Shown here piece by piece: positions 29,415-40,535 of a stretch of DNA of 64,000 nucleotides. This stretch comes from Caulobacter sp. 602-2 (lineage in GTDB: Bacteria; Pseudomonadota; Alphaproteobacteria; Caulobacterales; Caulobacteraceae), in contig NZ_JAAKGT010000010.1 of NCBI RefSeq assembly GCF_011043625.1, forward strand, positions 62,001 through 126,000. The letters run 5' to 3'. The notes below the pieces were generated by a model. It was not told where the DNA came from and ran no database searches. It saw nothing but the letters and a program-made list of their open reading frames with translations. The stretch's first letter is position 1. The number at the start of each line of letters is the position of its first letter. The position numbers and the translations under genes were made by a program.

Positions 29415-30457
29415 AGCGGAAGCTCCAGGGCCCGGACGCCGATCATGGCCTCGGCCAGCAGGGCGGCGAACAGGGCGAACAGATACAGGATCGAGAAGGC
29501 GAACAGGTTGCGGGCGTCCTTGGCCCCGCCCACCGGCGGCGGACGCTTGCCCGGCTCGGCCTCGGGGGCCGGTTCGGCCGCGGGGGCCTGCACCTCGTAG
29601 AGGGCGCGGTCGGCGGCGCGCGGATCGGCCGCGTCGCCGGCGTCGCTGCGGAACACGCGCCAGGCCAGGATCAGGAACACCGCGCCGCCCAGGGCCGAGA
29701 CGGCCAGGTAGAGCGGGCCGCCCAGGCCCGTGGCCGCCGGCGCCAGGCAGACGGGGATGAAGACCAGGCTGTAGAGCAGGATCTGCTTGCGGGTCTCCTT
29801 GGCGCCCTTGACCACCGGCAGCATCGGCACGCCGGCCTTGGCGTAGTCAGTGCTGATGTAGAGCGACAGCGCCCAGAAGTGCGGCGGGGTCCACAGGAAG
29901 ATGATCAGCACCATCAGCCAGGCGTTCAGCGGCGCCGAGCCGCTGGCGGCCGCCCAGCCGATCGCCGGCGGCAGCGCGCCGGCCAGACCGCCGATGACGA
30001 TGTTCTGGGCCGTCCAGCGCTTGAGCCACATGGTGTAGACCACCGCGTAGAACACGATGGTGAAGGCCAGCAGGCCCGCGGCCAGCCAGTTGATGGCCAT
30101 GCCCATCAGCATGACCGACAGCAGGGAAAGCACCACGCCCAGGGTCGCGGCTTCGGAGCCCTCGACCAGGCCGGCCGGCACAGGGCGGCCGCGCGTGCGG
30201 CGCATCTTGGCGTCGATGTCGGCGTCGTACCACATGTTCAGGGCGCCCGAGGCCCCAGCCCCGACGGCGATGCACAGCACCGCCACCGCGCCCAGCAGCG
30301 GGTGGATGTGGGTGCGGGCGGCCACAAGGCCGGTCGCGGCCGTGAACACCACCAGCGACATCACGCGCGGCTTGAGGAGCTGGAAGTAGTCCTGCCAGCG
30401 CGCCGCGCGAACCGTGTCGGCGGGCATGTCGGGCGAAAGGACGGCGGGCTTGGCCAT
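29411..30457 (-). CDS. ctaB: Protoheme IX farnesyltransferase (heme O synthase)
   Basis: CtaB/Cox10, 348 residues, somewhat longer than usual (~300). It is a UbiA-family enzyme with about nine helices. The first prenyl-phosphate motif is [23 protein letters not shown] and the second is a [19 protein letters not shown] segment. It adds farnesyl to heme B, giving heme O, the precursor of the heme A used by the oxidase here; ctaA is not in the window. The extra length is a polar insert near the C-terminus (~275-320, rich in Ala/Asp/Pro), before the last helix. Confidence 0.96.
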   Translation of the reverse strand: MAKPAVLSPDMPADTVRAARWQDYFQLLKPRVMSLVVFTAATGLVAARTHIHPLLGAVAVLCIAVGAGASGALNMWYDADIDAKMRRTRGRPVPAGLVEGSEAATLGVVLSLLSVMLMGMAINWLAAGLLAFTIVFYAVVYTMWLKRWTAQNIVIGGLAGALPPAIGWAAASGSAPLNAWLMVLIIFLWTPPHFWALSLYISTDYAKAGVPMLPVVKGAKETRKQILLYSLVFIPVCLAPAATGLGGPLYLAVSALGGAVFLILAWRVFRSDAGDAADPRAADRALYEVQAPAAEPAPEAEPGKRPPPVGGAKDARNLFAFSILYLFALFAALLAEAMIGVRALELPL

Positions 30458-30558
30458 GGGAATCTTGAGTCTTCGAACAGTGTCTTGATGGGCGAAGGGC
30501 GCGGGCCGGACTGCCTGTCCGATCCGCGCCCCCCGCGCTTACGCTATCTTACCAGAGT

Positions 30559-32232
<1,674 letters not shown>

Positions 32233-32243
32233 CTAAAGCGTTC

Positions 32244-33194
32244 TTAGGCCGCCGGCGCGGCGGCGGGGGCCGCGGCCGGAGCGGAAGCGGGTGCGGCCGG
32301 AGCAGCGGCGGGCGTGGCGGCGGGCGCGGCCGCCGGAGCGGCTTCGGCGGCGGCCGGGGCGGCGGGCGCCTCGGCCGGAGCCTTGGACTTCACCCACGCG
32401 TCGAACTCGGCCTGCGTGACGACCTTGATCTCGATCGGCATGAAGGCGTGGTCGATGCCGCAGAGCTCCGAGCACTGGCCGTAGTAGGTGCCCACCTTCT
32501 CGGCCTTGAACCAGGTTTCGTTCAGGCGGCCCGGGATGGCGTCGGTCTTCAGACCAAAGGCCGGCAGGGCGAAGGCGTGGATCACATCGGCGGCGGTGAC
32601 CTGCACGCGCACCACCTGGTTGACCGGCACGACCATCGCGTTGTCGGCGGCCAGGCGATAGAGGCCGTGCGGCAGGCCCTTGGCCGCCACTTCTTCCTCG
32701 CTCAGCACCTTGGAGATGATCTCCGGCACCTTCTGGTCCGGATACTCGTAGCCCCAGTACCACTGATAGCCCGTGGCCTTCACGGTCATGTAGGGCTTGG
32801 GCATGTCGTTGTACTTGAACAACAGCCGGAACGAGAAGATGGCGATGATCATCAGGATCAGCACCGGCACGATCGTCCAGATGATCTCGATCGTGGTGTT
32901 GTGGCTGAACTTGGCCGGAACCGGGTTCGCCTTCCTGTTGTAGCGGATCATGATCCAGACCAGCAGGCCCAGGACCAGCAGGGTGATCGCCGTGATGATC
33001 GGCAGCAGAACCCAGTCGTGGAACCAGATGGCATCGTGCTTGAGCACGGATGCCGCGGGCTGGAGGGCGATGCCCCCCGGCGTCGGCTGACCCAATAGGT
33101 CTTCGGCGAAAGCCTGGCCCGCAAACGTCGTCATGACGGCGGCGGCTGCGAAGCCCAACCCTTTCCGTCCCATCCCCTGAACTTGTGCCTTCAT
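32244..33194 (-). CDS. coxB: Cytochrome c oxidase subunit II
   Basis: CoxB/CtaC, 316 residues. A signal peptide ends in GQAFAEDLL (~31), two membrane helices follow (~50-75 and ~95-115), then the periplasmic cupredoxin domain. CuA ligands are present: the His in DVIHAFALPAFG and Cys/Glu/Cys in YYGQCSELCGIDHAFMPIEI. No heme c motif, so it is not a caa3 type. The last ~55 residues are an Ala/Pro low-complexity tail not needed for the CuA site. First gene of the oxidase run; its promoter should lie in 33195-33565. Confidence 0.97.
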   Translation of the reverse strand: MKAQVQGMGRKGLGFAAAAVMTTFAGQAFAEDLLGQPTPGGIALQPAASVLKHDAIWFHDWVLLPIITAITLLVLGLLVWIMIRYNRKANPVPAKFSHNTTIEIIWTIVPVLILMIIAIFSFRLLFKYNDMPKPYMTVKATGYQWYWGYEYPDQKVPEIISKVLSEEEVAAKGLPHGLYRLAADNAMVVPVNQVVRVQVTAADVIHAFALPAFGLKTDAIPGRLNETWFKAEKVGTYYGQCSELCGIDHAFMPIEIKVVTQAEFDAWVKSKAPAEAPAAPAAAEAAPAAAPAATPAAAPAAPASAPAAAPAAAPAA

Positions 33195-33565
33195 TTCCCT
33201 CTCGGCCCGTTACGGCGGCGACCGGCTGTTACTCAGCCGTATCCCCGCGCCGACATGCACAATACGACCGGTTACGCGGACTTATGCAATCGACTTGAAA
33301 CGGTCGAAAGCACTCCCCCCACGGCGCCGGCCGGTCGCAGGCGTGCTTACGCGCTTCAATCCCTGTTGCCAAGCACCCGAAACCACACGCAGCACAGGGG
33401 AATCGCGTCAGTTGCGAAGCATTCTCAATAACTTCGCCGATTTCATCCACACGACCACGAGGCGAATCACGTCGATCCTCGAACATTGATAACTTGTAAT
33501 AACAGCTACCTTGCATAACACACTACCTGGCCGTACAAGGTTCTCACGAACAGGAAACGAGAGCC
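33195..33565. promoter_or_regulatory. 371-nt divergent control region, coxB / PadR
   Basis: AT-richer than its surroundings, especially 33480-33560, as expected for promoters reading both ways. A loose inverted pair, CCTTG at about 33512 and CAAGG at about 33536, lies ahead of the PadR gene, and GGAAACGAGA near its GTG could serve as ribosome site. I could not assign -10 or -35 boxes with confidence, and I see no ORF or FixK-type box here. Confidence 0.4.
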
Positions 33566-33892
33566 GTGCCTGAAGCCATCGAAACCCAACTGAAGAAAGG
33601 CGTGCTGGCGCTGTGCGTGCTGGCCCTGCTGTCGAAGGCCGACAGCTACGCCTACGAGATCGCCAGCCAGCTGGCCAAGGACATCGACATGGGAGAGGGG
33701 ACCATCTACCCGCTGATGCGGCGTCTGCAGTCCGACGGCCTGGTCGAGACCTATCTGGTCGAGTCGACCAGCGGCCCGCCCCGCAAATACTACCGCCTCA
33801 CCGCCGCCGGCCGCGACAGCTTCGCCGCCCAGAAGAGCGAATGGGAAGCCTTCGCCAAGGCCGTGAACGACATCCTGGGAGCCGCCGCATGA
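33566..33892 (+). CDS. PadR family transcriptional regulator
   Basis: A 108-residue winged-helix repressor with a GTG start. Family features: KGVLALCVLALLSKADSYAYEIASQLAK, the recognition region DMGEGTIYPLMRRLQSDGLVETYLVES, and the wing GPPRKYYRLTAAGRDSF. The short C-terminal helix ends in a dimer-type FAKAVNDILGAAA. The stop overlaps the next gene's start (ATGA). PadR-DUF1700 pairs are recurrent, and the regulator probably represses its own operon. Confidence 0.92.
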   Translation: MPEAIETQLKKGVLALCVLALLSKADSYAYEIASQLAKDIDMGEGTIYPLMRRLQSDGLVETYLVESTSGPPRKYYRLTAAGRDSFAAQKSEWEAFAKAVNDILGAAA

Positions 33893-34455
33893 CCCGCGCC
33901 GAATTTGTCACCCGCCTCAAGCGCGGCCTGGCCGGACTGCCGGTCACCACCATCGCCGACGCCGTGGCCGACTACGAGGCCCACTTCGACGACGCCGCCG
34001 CGGCGGGCCGCACCGAGGCCGAGACCGCCGCGGCCCTGGGCGATCCCGACCGCCTGGCCCGCGAGCTGCGCGCCGAAGCGGGGTTGAAGCGCTGGGAAGA
34101 GACCAAGAACCCGTCGGCCGCGGCCGGCGCCGTGTTCGCGGTGCTGGGCCTGGGCGCCATCGACATTCTTATCCTGCTGCCCATCCTGATGGGCGTGATC
34201 GGGGCGCTGTTCGGCTTCTTCATGGCCGGGATCGGCATCTTCATCGCCGGCGGCTTCGTGTTCTCGGCCGGACCGTTCATGGACCCGCCGGGCGGCGCGG
34301 CCGTCGCCCTGCTGGGCGGCATCGGCCTGATGGCCGCGGCCACCGCCCTGACCGCCGTCACCGGCCTGGTGACCGTGGGCCTGGTCAATCTGCTGGTCTG
34401 GTACGGCCGCCTCCACTACCGGCTGCTGAAGCCGGCCATCGAACCGCAAGCCTGA
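33889..34455 (+). CDS. DUF1700 family membrane protein
   Basis: A 188-residue protein. The N-terminal ~75 residues form a helical HAAS-type domain (MTRAEFVTRLKRGLAGLP, DYEAHFDDAAAAGRTEAETAAALGDPDRLARELR), the hallmark of DUF1700. About three membrane helices follow (~85-185: FAVLGLGAIDILILLPILMGVIGALFGFF and later glycine-rich segments). It couples to the PadR gene upstream by ATGA and is 9 nt from the DUF2807 gene. The family is thought to sense or signal at the envelope with its PadR partner; the mechanism is not established. Confidence 0.88.
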   Translation: MTRAEFVTRLKRGLAGLPVTTIADAVADYEAHFDDAAAAGRTEAETAAALGDPDRLARELRAEAGLKRWEETKNPSAAAGAVFAVLGLGAIDILILLPILMGVIGALFGFFMAGIGIFIAGGFVFSAGPFMDPPGGAAVALLGGIGLMAAATALTAVTGLVTVGLVNLLVWYGRLHYRLLKPAIEPQA

Positions 34456-34464
34456 GGTCGCGCC

Positions 34465-35259
34465 ATGATCCGCAACCTGACCATCATCGCCGTCGCCAGC
34501 TTCGTCCTGGCCGTGGCCTGCCTCGGAACGGCCTTCGCCATCGGCGGCCGCGACATCGCCAAGCACGGCTGGACCTTCCCGGCCAACGTCCACATCGAGG
34601 ACGACGACGGCCGCGTCACCATCCGCCGCAACGGCGACCTGACGATCGAGGACCACGGCCCCAACACCAGCCGCCAGATCGCCTGGACCGGCGGCGAGGC
34701 CCTGCGCGTCGACCTGCCGGCCCGGGTGATCTTCACCCAGGGCGAGGCGGCGGGGATCACCGTCGAGGGCCCCGAAGGCCTGGCCCGCCGCGTGGTGCTG
34801 ACCGGCGATCGCCTGCACTTCGACGGCGACGGCGAGGGCCGCGGCTTCCGCATCGATCGCCACGGCCTGCAGACGTTCGCCGGCCACGACGACCTCGTCA
34901 TCCGGGTCACCGCCCCGGGCGTGCGCAAGTTCACCCTCAACGGCTCGGGCGACCTCGACATCCAGTCCTACGACCAGCCGGAGCTGTCGTTGACCCTCAA
35001 CGGCAGCGGCGAGGCCTACGCCTCGGGCAAGACCGGCAAGGTCGACCTGCGCATCGCCGGCTCGGGCGAGGCCGAACTCAGCGCGCTGACGATCACCGAC
35101 GCCAAGGTCGCGATCGCCGGCAGCGGCGAGGCCAAGCTGGGCCCGACGGGCGAGGCCGACGTCCATATCGCCGGCAGCGGCGACGTCACCCTGACCGAGC
35201 GCCCGGCCAGCCTGTCCAAGTCGGTCGCCGGCTCGGGCGAGGTCAACGAAAGCTGGTGA
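34465..35259 (+). CDS. DUF2807 (GIN domain) envelope protein
   Basis: A 264-residue protein with an N-terminal membrane or signal helix (~5-25, LTIIAVASFVLAVACLGTAFAIGG). A beta-solenoid follows in which NGSGD/AGSGE turns recur about every 20 residues (FTLNGSGDLDI, LTLNGSGEAYA, RIAGSGEAEL, AIAGSGEAKL, HIAGSGDVTL, VAGSGEVNES). This is the DUF2807 putative adhesin-head fold. Third gene of the PadR-DUF1700-DUF2807 cassette. It is probably periplasmic or surface-exposed; ligand unknown. Confidence 0.88.
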   Translation: MIRNLTIIAVASFVLAVACLGTAFAIGGRDIAKHGWTFPANVHIEDDDGRVTIRRNGDLTIEDHGPNTSRQIAWTGGEALRVDLPARVIFTQGEAAGITVEGPEGLARRVVLTGDRLHFDGDGEGRGFRIDRHGLQTFAGHDDLVIRVTAPGVRKFTLNGSGDLDIQSYDQPELSLTLNGSGEAYASGKTGKVDLRIAGSGEAELSALTITDAKVAIAGSGEAKLGPTGEADVHIAGSGDVTLTERPASLSKSVAGSGEVNESW

Positions 35260-35315
35260 GCGATCCGGGGGCGGAGGGAGATGACGCGGGGCCTGCAAGC
35301 GCCTACCTTACAGGA

Positions 35316-36746
35316 ATGACCGCTCCTCTCTCCGCCCCTTCCCTGCTGGACGCCGCCGGCGTCGATCCGCAACGCGCCCGCGCCATCCTCGGCGAGGCCC
35401 TGGCCGGGGCCGACGACGGCGAGCTGTTCCTCGAACGGTCCGAGAGCGAGGCCTTCGTCTTCGACGACGGGCGCCTCAAGACCGCCTCCTACGACAGCGG
35501 CGAGGGCTTTGGCCTGCGCGTGGTGGCCGGCGAGACGGCCGGCTACGCCCACGCGTCGGAGATCTCCGAGGCCGCCATCGGCCGGGCCGCCTCTTCCGCC
35601 AGCCTGGCCAAGCGCGGCTATGCCGGGATCTCGGCCGAAGGCCCGCGCGCGACCAACGAAAAGCTCTACGGCGAGGACGACCCGGTCTCCTCGCCCGCCT
35701 TCTCCGACAAGGTGTCCCTGCTGCAGGAGATCGACGCCTTCGCCCGCCAGCGCGACCCGCGCGTGGTGCAGGTGCTGGCCAGCCTGGCCGGCGAGCGCCG
35801 CGTGGTCGAGATTCTGCGCGCCGACGGCAAGCTGATCCGCGACGTGCGCCCGCTGGTGCGCCTGAACGTCCAGGTCACCGTCGAGAAGGACGGCAAGCGC
35901 GAGGCCGGCTCGTCCGGCGCCGGCGGCCGCGCCGGCTTCTCGGCCTGGATCAGCCCCGACAAGTGGCAGGGCCAGGTCGACGAGGCCCTGCGCATGGCGC
36001 TCGTGAACCTCGACGCCGTCGCCTGCCCGGCCGGCGAGATGGACGTGGTGCTGGGCCCGGGCTGGAACGGCGTGCTGCTGCACGAGGCCGTCGGCCACGG
36101 CCTGGAGGGCGACTTCAACCGCAAGGGCATCAGCGCCTTCTCGGGCCGCATAGGCGAGCGGGTGGCCGCCAAGGGCGTCACCGTGTTCGACGACGGCTCG
36201 ATCCCGGGCCGCCGCGGCTCGCTGACCATCGACGACGAAGGCACGCCCACCGAGCGCACCATCCTGATCGAGGACGGCATTCTCGTCAGCTACATGCACG
36301 ACCGCATGTCGGCGCGCCTGATGGGCATGGCCGCCACCGGCAACGGCCGCCGCCAGTCCTACGCCCACATGCCCATGCCGCGCATGACCAACACCGGCAT
36401 GCTGGCGGGCAATGACGACCCGGCCGAGATGATCGCCTCGATGAAAAAGGGCCTCTACTGCGCCAATTTCGGCGGCGGCCAGGTCGACATCACCAACGGC
36501 AAGTTCGTCTTCCAGTGCACCGAGGCCTACCTCGTCGAGGACGGCAAGATCACCGCCCCGGTCAAGGGCGCCACCCTGATCGGCGACGGGCCCTCGGCCC
36601 TCACCCGCGTGACCATGATCGGCAACGACTTCGACTTCGATCCCGGCATCGGCGTCTGCGGCAAGGCCGGCCAGGGCGTGCCCGTGGGCGTGGGCCAGCC
36701 CAGCCTGAAGATCACCGGCCTGACCGTCGGCGGCACGAACATCTGA
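35316..36746 (+). CDS. tldD: Metalloprotease TldD
   Basis: TldD, 476 residues (E. coli 481). With TldE/PmbA it forms a zinc protease that trims unfolded peptides and processes microcin- or CcdA-like substrates. The metal site is HEAVGHGLEGDFNRKG (HExxxH). GFGLRVVAGETAGYAHASEI, VFDDGSIPGRRGSLTIDDEGTPTE and NFGGGQVDITNGKFVFQCTEAYLVEDGKI are family signatures. pmbA is not in the window. The start MTAPLSAPSLL at 35316 has AGGA nearby; an upstream in-frame start overlaps the previous gene. Confidence 0.95.
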   Translation: MTAPLSAPSLLDAAGVDPQRARAILGEALAGADDGELFLERSESEAFVFDDGRLKTASYDSGEGFGLRVVAGETAGYAHASEISEAAIGRAASSASLAKRGYAGISAEGPRATNEKLYGEDDPVSSPAFSDKVSLLQEIDAFARQRDPRVVQVLASLAGERRVVEILRADGKLIRDVRPLVRLNVQVTVEKDGKREAGSSGAGGRAGFSAWISPDKWQGQVDEALRMALVNLDAVACPAGEMDVVLGPGWNGVLLHEAVGHGLEGDFNRKGISAFSGRIGERVAAKGVTVFDDGSIPGRRGSLTIDDEGTPTERTILIEDGILVSYMHDRMSARLMGMAATGNGRRQSYAHMPMPRMTNTGMLAGNDDPAEMIASMKKGLYCANFGGGQVDITNGKFVFQCTEAYLVEDGKITAPVKGATLIGDGPSALTRVTMIGNDFDFDPGIGVCGKAGQGVPVGVGQPSLKITGLTVGGTNI

Positions 36747-36752
36747 TCCGGC

Positions 36753-36918
36753 CCCCTCTCCCCTTGCGGGAGAGGGTGGCCTCCCGCAGGGAGGTCGGGT
36801 GAGGGGTCGGAAACCCTCTCCGCTTCGACTTGCGGCTCGACCGGGCGCGGCTGTCAGGATCTGAGAGCCCCCTCATCCGTCGGCTTCGCCGACACCTTCT
36901 CCCGCAAGGGGAGAAGGA
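36753..36918. repeat. Composite palindromic repeat, family B copy 2
   Basis: The arms CCTCTCCCCTTGCGGGAGAG and CTTCTCCCGCAAGGGGAGAAG match copy 1 (351-517). The centre has CCTCCCGCAGGGAGG and CGGCTTCGCCG palindromes. It fills much of the gap between tldD and the TonB-dependent receptor gene; the remaining ~130 nt before that gene are AT-richer and probably hold its promoter. Confidence 0.88.
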
Positions 36919-37049
36919 TGAAAAATGGACGGATTGGTCCATTCCTGTCCGTTATTTAATCCACATTTCAAGCTTGTAACTTTCCCTCCCGGCGACCAAA
37001 GGCCCAGTTTGCCAGCACGTGACTGGCGGGGGCCAGGGGACGGAAAGAC

Positions 37050-39086
37050 ATGCAGTTCGGATCGCTTTTCGCGGCCCTCGCGGCCGCCACGCCCGAGGCC
37101 GCGGCCGAGACCACCGTTCAGGCCCCGGTGATCGCCGCGGCGACAGAGGGCGTCACCCGCTATCCCGCCGCCTTCTTCGCCGAGCGCCAGCCGCTGTCGG
37201 CCTACGACATGGTCGTGCGCGTGCCCGGCTTCACCTTCGACGGTGGCGACAGCGTGCGCGGCTTCGGCGGCGCGGCCGGCAACGTGCTGATCGGCGGCCA
37301 GCGCCCGGCCACCAAGAGCGAGTCCCTCGAGGACGCCCTGCGGCGCATCCAGGCCAGCCAGGTCGACCGCATCGAGATCGTCGTCGGCGGCGCGCCCGGC
37401 GTCGACATGCAGGGCAAGAACGTGGTGGCCAACGTCGTGCTGCGCGCCGACGCCAAGGGCTCGACCCTGCTGGCGGTCGCCAGTTCGTTCCAGCAGGACG
37501 GCCGCACCACCCCGGCCATGCGCTTCGAGGGCTCGCGCCAGTACGGCGTCTCCGCCTTCGACTGGTCGATCCTGACCTTCCGCTATGTCGACGACGGCGC
37601 CGGCGAGGGCCCCAAGGTCGTGCGCCGGGCGGACGGCAGCGTCAGCCCTTCTTGGCTGGACGAGACCGGCGGCGGCGACGGCCTGACCGCCAAGGCCAAC
37701 CTCAAGCGCCCCCTGCTGGGCGGCCGGCTGTCGGTCAACACCGTCTACGAGCAGGAAACCTACGACTGGAGCCTGGAAGACATCCCGCCGGCCGGCGGCG
37801 ACCGCCTCAAGGTCATCGACGCCGACGAGCGCCAGGAGGGCGAGATCGGCCTGGGCTGGGAGAAGCCGCTGACGGCCAGGTCGCGCGTCGAGTTGACGGG
37901 CCTGGTGCGCCGCAAGCACGTCGACTACGCCAGCACCTTCACCGACGCGGGCGAGGCGGGCCGCTTCACCTCGGCCCGAGACAGCGGCGAAAGCATCGTC
38001 CGCGGCGTGCTGCGCCACACCCTCAATCCCGTCCTGTCGTTCGAGGGCGGCGGCGAGATCGCGGTGAACTTCCTCGAAAGCGAAATCGGCTACCTGGTCA
38101 ACGGAACGCCCCAGGTGCTGCCGGCCGCCAATGTGCGGGTGGAGGAAAAGCGCGGCGAGGCCTTCGGCGTCGCCACCTGGCGGGCCCACCCCAAGCTCAC
38201 CCTGGAAGGGGCGGTGCGACTGGAGCGCTCGACCATCGAGCAGACCGGCGACACCAACCTGGAAAAGTCGTTCACCTATCCCAAGCCGCGCCTGTCGGCG
38301 ACCTGGTCGCCCACTGCCCGCGACCAGTTCCGCGGCCGCATCGAGCGCGAGGTCGGCCAGCTGGACTTCACCGACTTCGTCTCCTCGACCACCTTCTCCA
38401 CGGGCCGCGACACCGCCGGCGGCGCCGAGCTGGCCCCCGAGCACGCCTGGGTGTTCGAAGCGGCCTGGGAGCGCAAGTTCGGCAAGGACGGCGCCCTGGT
38501 GCTGACCGCCCGCCACAAGGAGATCAGCGACGTCGCCGACCGCATCCTGGTGGTCGACAAGGCCGGCAATCTCTACGACGCCCCCGGCAACATCGGCGAC
38601 GCCACAGGCGACGAGCTGGAGCTGTCGGTGAACCTGCCGCTGGAGCGCTTCGTGCCCGGCGGCCTGCTGCGCGGCAAGGGAACCTGGACCCGCTCGGCCG
38701 TCGTCGACCCGATCACCCGCCACAAGCGCCGGATCAGCGACGAGGAGCCGTTCGAGGGCGAGCTGCGGTTCTCGCAAGACCTGCCCAAGCGCAAGCTGCA
38801 GTGGGGCGTGGAGCTGTTCTCGGGCTCCACCGAGACGGCCTACGCCTTCAACGAGGTCAGCCGTTTCGAGATCGAGCCGTGGCTCCTGGCCTATGCTGAG
38901 GTCAAGCCGCGCCAGGGCCTGTCGCTGCGGGTCGAGGCCCAGAACCTCACCGGCCGCGGCCTCAACCGCCAGCGCGAGGTGTTCCAGGGCCGCGAGCGCG
39001 CGCCCGGAGACTTCGCCTATCTCGACGACCGCCGCGTCGACTTCGACCCGTTCATCTATTTCCGCCTGCGCCAGACCTGGGGCTGA
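37050..39086 (+). CDS. TonB-dependent receptor
   Basis: A 678-residue outer-membrane receptor. A short signal-like N-terminus (MQFGSLFAALAAATPEAAAE) is followed by the plug domain (~40-160: LSAYDMVVRVPGFTF, RGFGGAAGNVLIGGQRP, SQVDRIEIVVGGAPGVDMQGKNVVANVVLR). A barrel of about 22 strands ends in FRLRQTWG, an aromatic C-terminal end close to the usual barrel signal. Caulobacter uses many such receptors for sugars, metals and siderophores; this subtype has no recognisable substrate. There is no sigma/anti-sigma pair or transporter beside it. Confidence 0.88.
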   Translation: MQFGSLFAALAAATPEAAAETTVQAPVIAAATEGVTRYPAAFFAERQPLSAYDMVVRVPGFTFDGGDSVRGFGGAAGNVLIGGQRPATKSESLEDALRRIQASQVDRIEIVVGGAPGVDMQGKNVVANVVLRADAKGSTLLAVASSFQQDGRTTPAMRFEGSRQYGVSAFDWSILTFRYVDDGAGEGPKVVRRADGSVSPSWLDETGGGDGLTAKANLKRPLLGGRLSVNTVYEQETYDWSLEDIPPAGGDRLKVIDADERQEGEIGLGWEKPLTARSRVELTGLVRRKHVDYASTFTDAGEAGRFTSARDSGESIVRGVLRHTLNPVLSFEGGGEIAVNFLESEIGYLVNGTPQVLPAANVRVEEKRGEAFGVATWRAHPKLTLEGAVRLERSTIEQTGDTNLEKSFTYPKPRLSATWSPTARDQFRGRIEREVGQLDFTDFVSSTTFSTGRDTAGGAELAPEHAWVFEAAWERKFGKDGALVLTARHKEISDVADRILVVDKAGNLYDAPGNIGDATGDELELSVNLPLERFVPGGLLRGKGTWTRSAVVDPITRHKRRISDEEPFEGELRFSQDLPKRKLQWGVELFSGSTETAYAFNEVSRFEIEPWLLAYAEVKPRQGLSLRVEAQNLTGRGLNRQREVFQGRERAPGDFAYLDDRRVDFDPFIYFRLRQTWG

Positions 39087-39166
39087 GCCCGACGGACACA
39101 ACGACAACCAGGCCGCCGCCCGCTCCCATCGGTCCCCAACCCAGCGGGCAGAAGCGGCCAACTCGC

Positions 39167-39205
39167 AAGGACCCCGGTTCGCCTTTGCCGGGGTCCTTTT
39201 TCTTT
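39167..39205 (+). terminator. Rho-independent terminator after the TonB-dependent receptor
   Basis: AAGGACCCCGG and CCGGGGTCCTT form an 11-bp stem with a ~10-nt loop followed by a TTTTTCTTT tract. It serves the receptor gene and lies opposite the end of the convergent gene at 39231. Confidence 0.9.
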
Positions 39206-39230
39206 GCGCGCTACTCGCACCCAGAAGCCC

Positions 39231-40535
39231 TCAGATCAGGGCCAGGCAACTCCCATGGTGGGTGTCGTCGCCCTCGAGCTCGGGACCGACATCCGCGCGG
39301 ACCTCGCTCGGCGCGCCAAGCCGCCTGACGCCGGAAACCGCGAACGCCTTCAGGCCGTTGCCCCAGAAGGTCAGGCGCACCGCAGCCGCGCGCTTGCCCG
39401 GCCGCGCGTCGGGATAATCCCAGCATGGCGTGACCGCCTCCCGCATGCGTTCGGCATGGGCGTTGACGACGAGGAAGCCGCCGGTTCCCGCGGCCGTGAC
39501 CATCCCCCGCAGCCGGGGCGATATCATCGCCGTCAGGGCGGACGACGAGCGCGTATGGATGATCGTCGCCAGGCAGTGCGCCGGAACATGGCCGCTCAAC
39601 ACCAGCCCGCGATCGCCCGGGACGTAATCGACGCTGAAGAAGTCGCAGCCCGAGTCCCTGGCCCACAGGGTCTTCCCGTCGCATTCGGTGTCATCGACGA
39701 GCAGGCAGTGCAGTTCGTCGGCGTTCTCGAAAAAGCCGCGCCCCCGATCGGCGGCGTCCGACGCCTCGACCAGCCCGATGGGCAGAACCGCGGCTCCGGC
39801 GCCATCCAGGTCGACCAGCAACGCCGCCCGCGCGTCGGGTTCGCCCGCAAGCTGCGCCAGCAGGGGATAGAGGACCATCCTTCGCCTTAGCCCCTGCTCG
39901 TAGCGGCCCAGATAGACGCCCTCCATGAATTTCAGATTGTCGTCTCCCTCCCACCACTCATCTATGTCCTGCCGCCCCTGCCGGATCACCTGAGCCGCCT
40001 CGGCGTCCAGGCCGGTGAGTTCGATCCTGAAGTCCAGGACGCGCAAAGGCTGCGAAAGCAGGGAGATGCGCTGGGTCTGCTCGATGCGCCCCAAGGCCTG
40101 GTCGCGATCGAGTTTCAGGGCCAGCTCGCGCGCCGCCGCCGAGGCTTCCAGCTGTCTGAGCTGCTGCGCGTTGTCCAGGCGGGCCAGGTTCAAGGCCTGC
40201 TCGGAGGCGATCGTGGCCAACTGCAGCCGCCTCTCGTACTCGACTTTTGTCTTCTCGGCCTGTTCGGCGACCGCCTTGCGTTTCTCGGCGCGGCTTTCCA
40301 GCCCCTGGGCCGAGGCGCCAAGCCCGGCCGATATCACGGCGAGCCCGATGGCGACCATGCCCGCCCGCGTCAGGCGTGGGCGCCCCTGCTCGTTCTTGGT
40401 GGTGGTCTCGTGCATCAGCCCCCAGGCCGCGGCGACGGCCGTGAGACCGAACCCGATGTACTTGAGGGCGCTCAGCAGCAGGTCCGGGCCGAGCACCGCC
40501 ATCGTCGCGGCTTGATCGAGTTGGTTCGCGTCCAA
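39231..40535 (-). CDS. Membrane-anchored coiled-coil protein of unknown function
   Basis: 434 residues with a TTG start that has GGAGG 6-9 nt upstream. Two membrane helices lie near the N-terminus (~20-42, LSALKYIGFGLTAVAAAWGLM, and ~58-78, AGMVAIGLAVISAGLGASAQG). A long charged helix (~80-160, ERRLQLATIASEQALNLARLDNAQQLRQLEASAAARELALKLDRDQALGRIEQTQ) looks like a coiled coil. A cytoplasmic beta-rich domain of ~260 residues follows, with six cysteines scattered in ELHCLLVDDTECDGKTLW, DSGCDFFSV and PAHCLATI. Codon use is less biased than neighbours. I recognise no family. It converges on the TonB-dependent receptor gene and has no operon partner. Confidence 0.65.
   Translation of the reverse strand: MDANQLDQAATMAVLGPDLLLSALKYIGFGLTAVAAAWGLMHETTTKNEQGRPRLTRAGMVAIGLAVISAGLGASAQGLESRAEKRKAVAEQAEKTKVEYERRLQLATIASEQALNLARLDNAQQLRQLEASAAARELALKLDRDQALGRIEQTQRISLLSQPLRVLDFRIELTGLDAEAAQVIRQGRQDIDEWWEGDDNLKFMEGVYLGRYEQGLRRRMVLYPLLAQLAGEPDARAALLVDLDGAGAAVLPIGLVEASDAADRGRGFFENADELHCLLVDDTECDGKTLWARDSGCDFFSVDYVPGDRGLVLSGHVPAHCLATIIHTRSSSALTAMISPRLRGMVTAAGTGGFLVVNAHAERMREAVTPCWDYPDARPGKRAAAVRLTFWGNGLKAFAVSGVRRLGAPSEVRADVGPELEGDDTHHGSCLALI

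Noticed and set aside
33481..33500. TTGATAACTTG resembling half of a FixK/Fnr box upstream of coxB
   Set aside because: Only one half matches; the second half lacks the ATCAA element.
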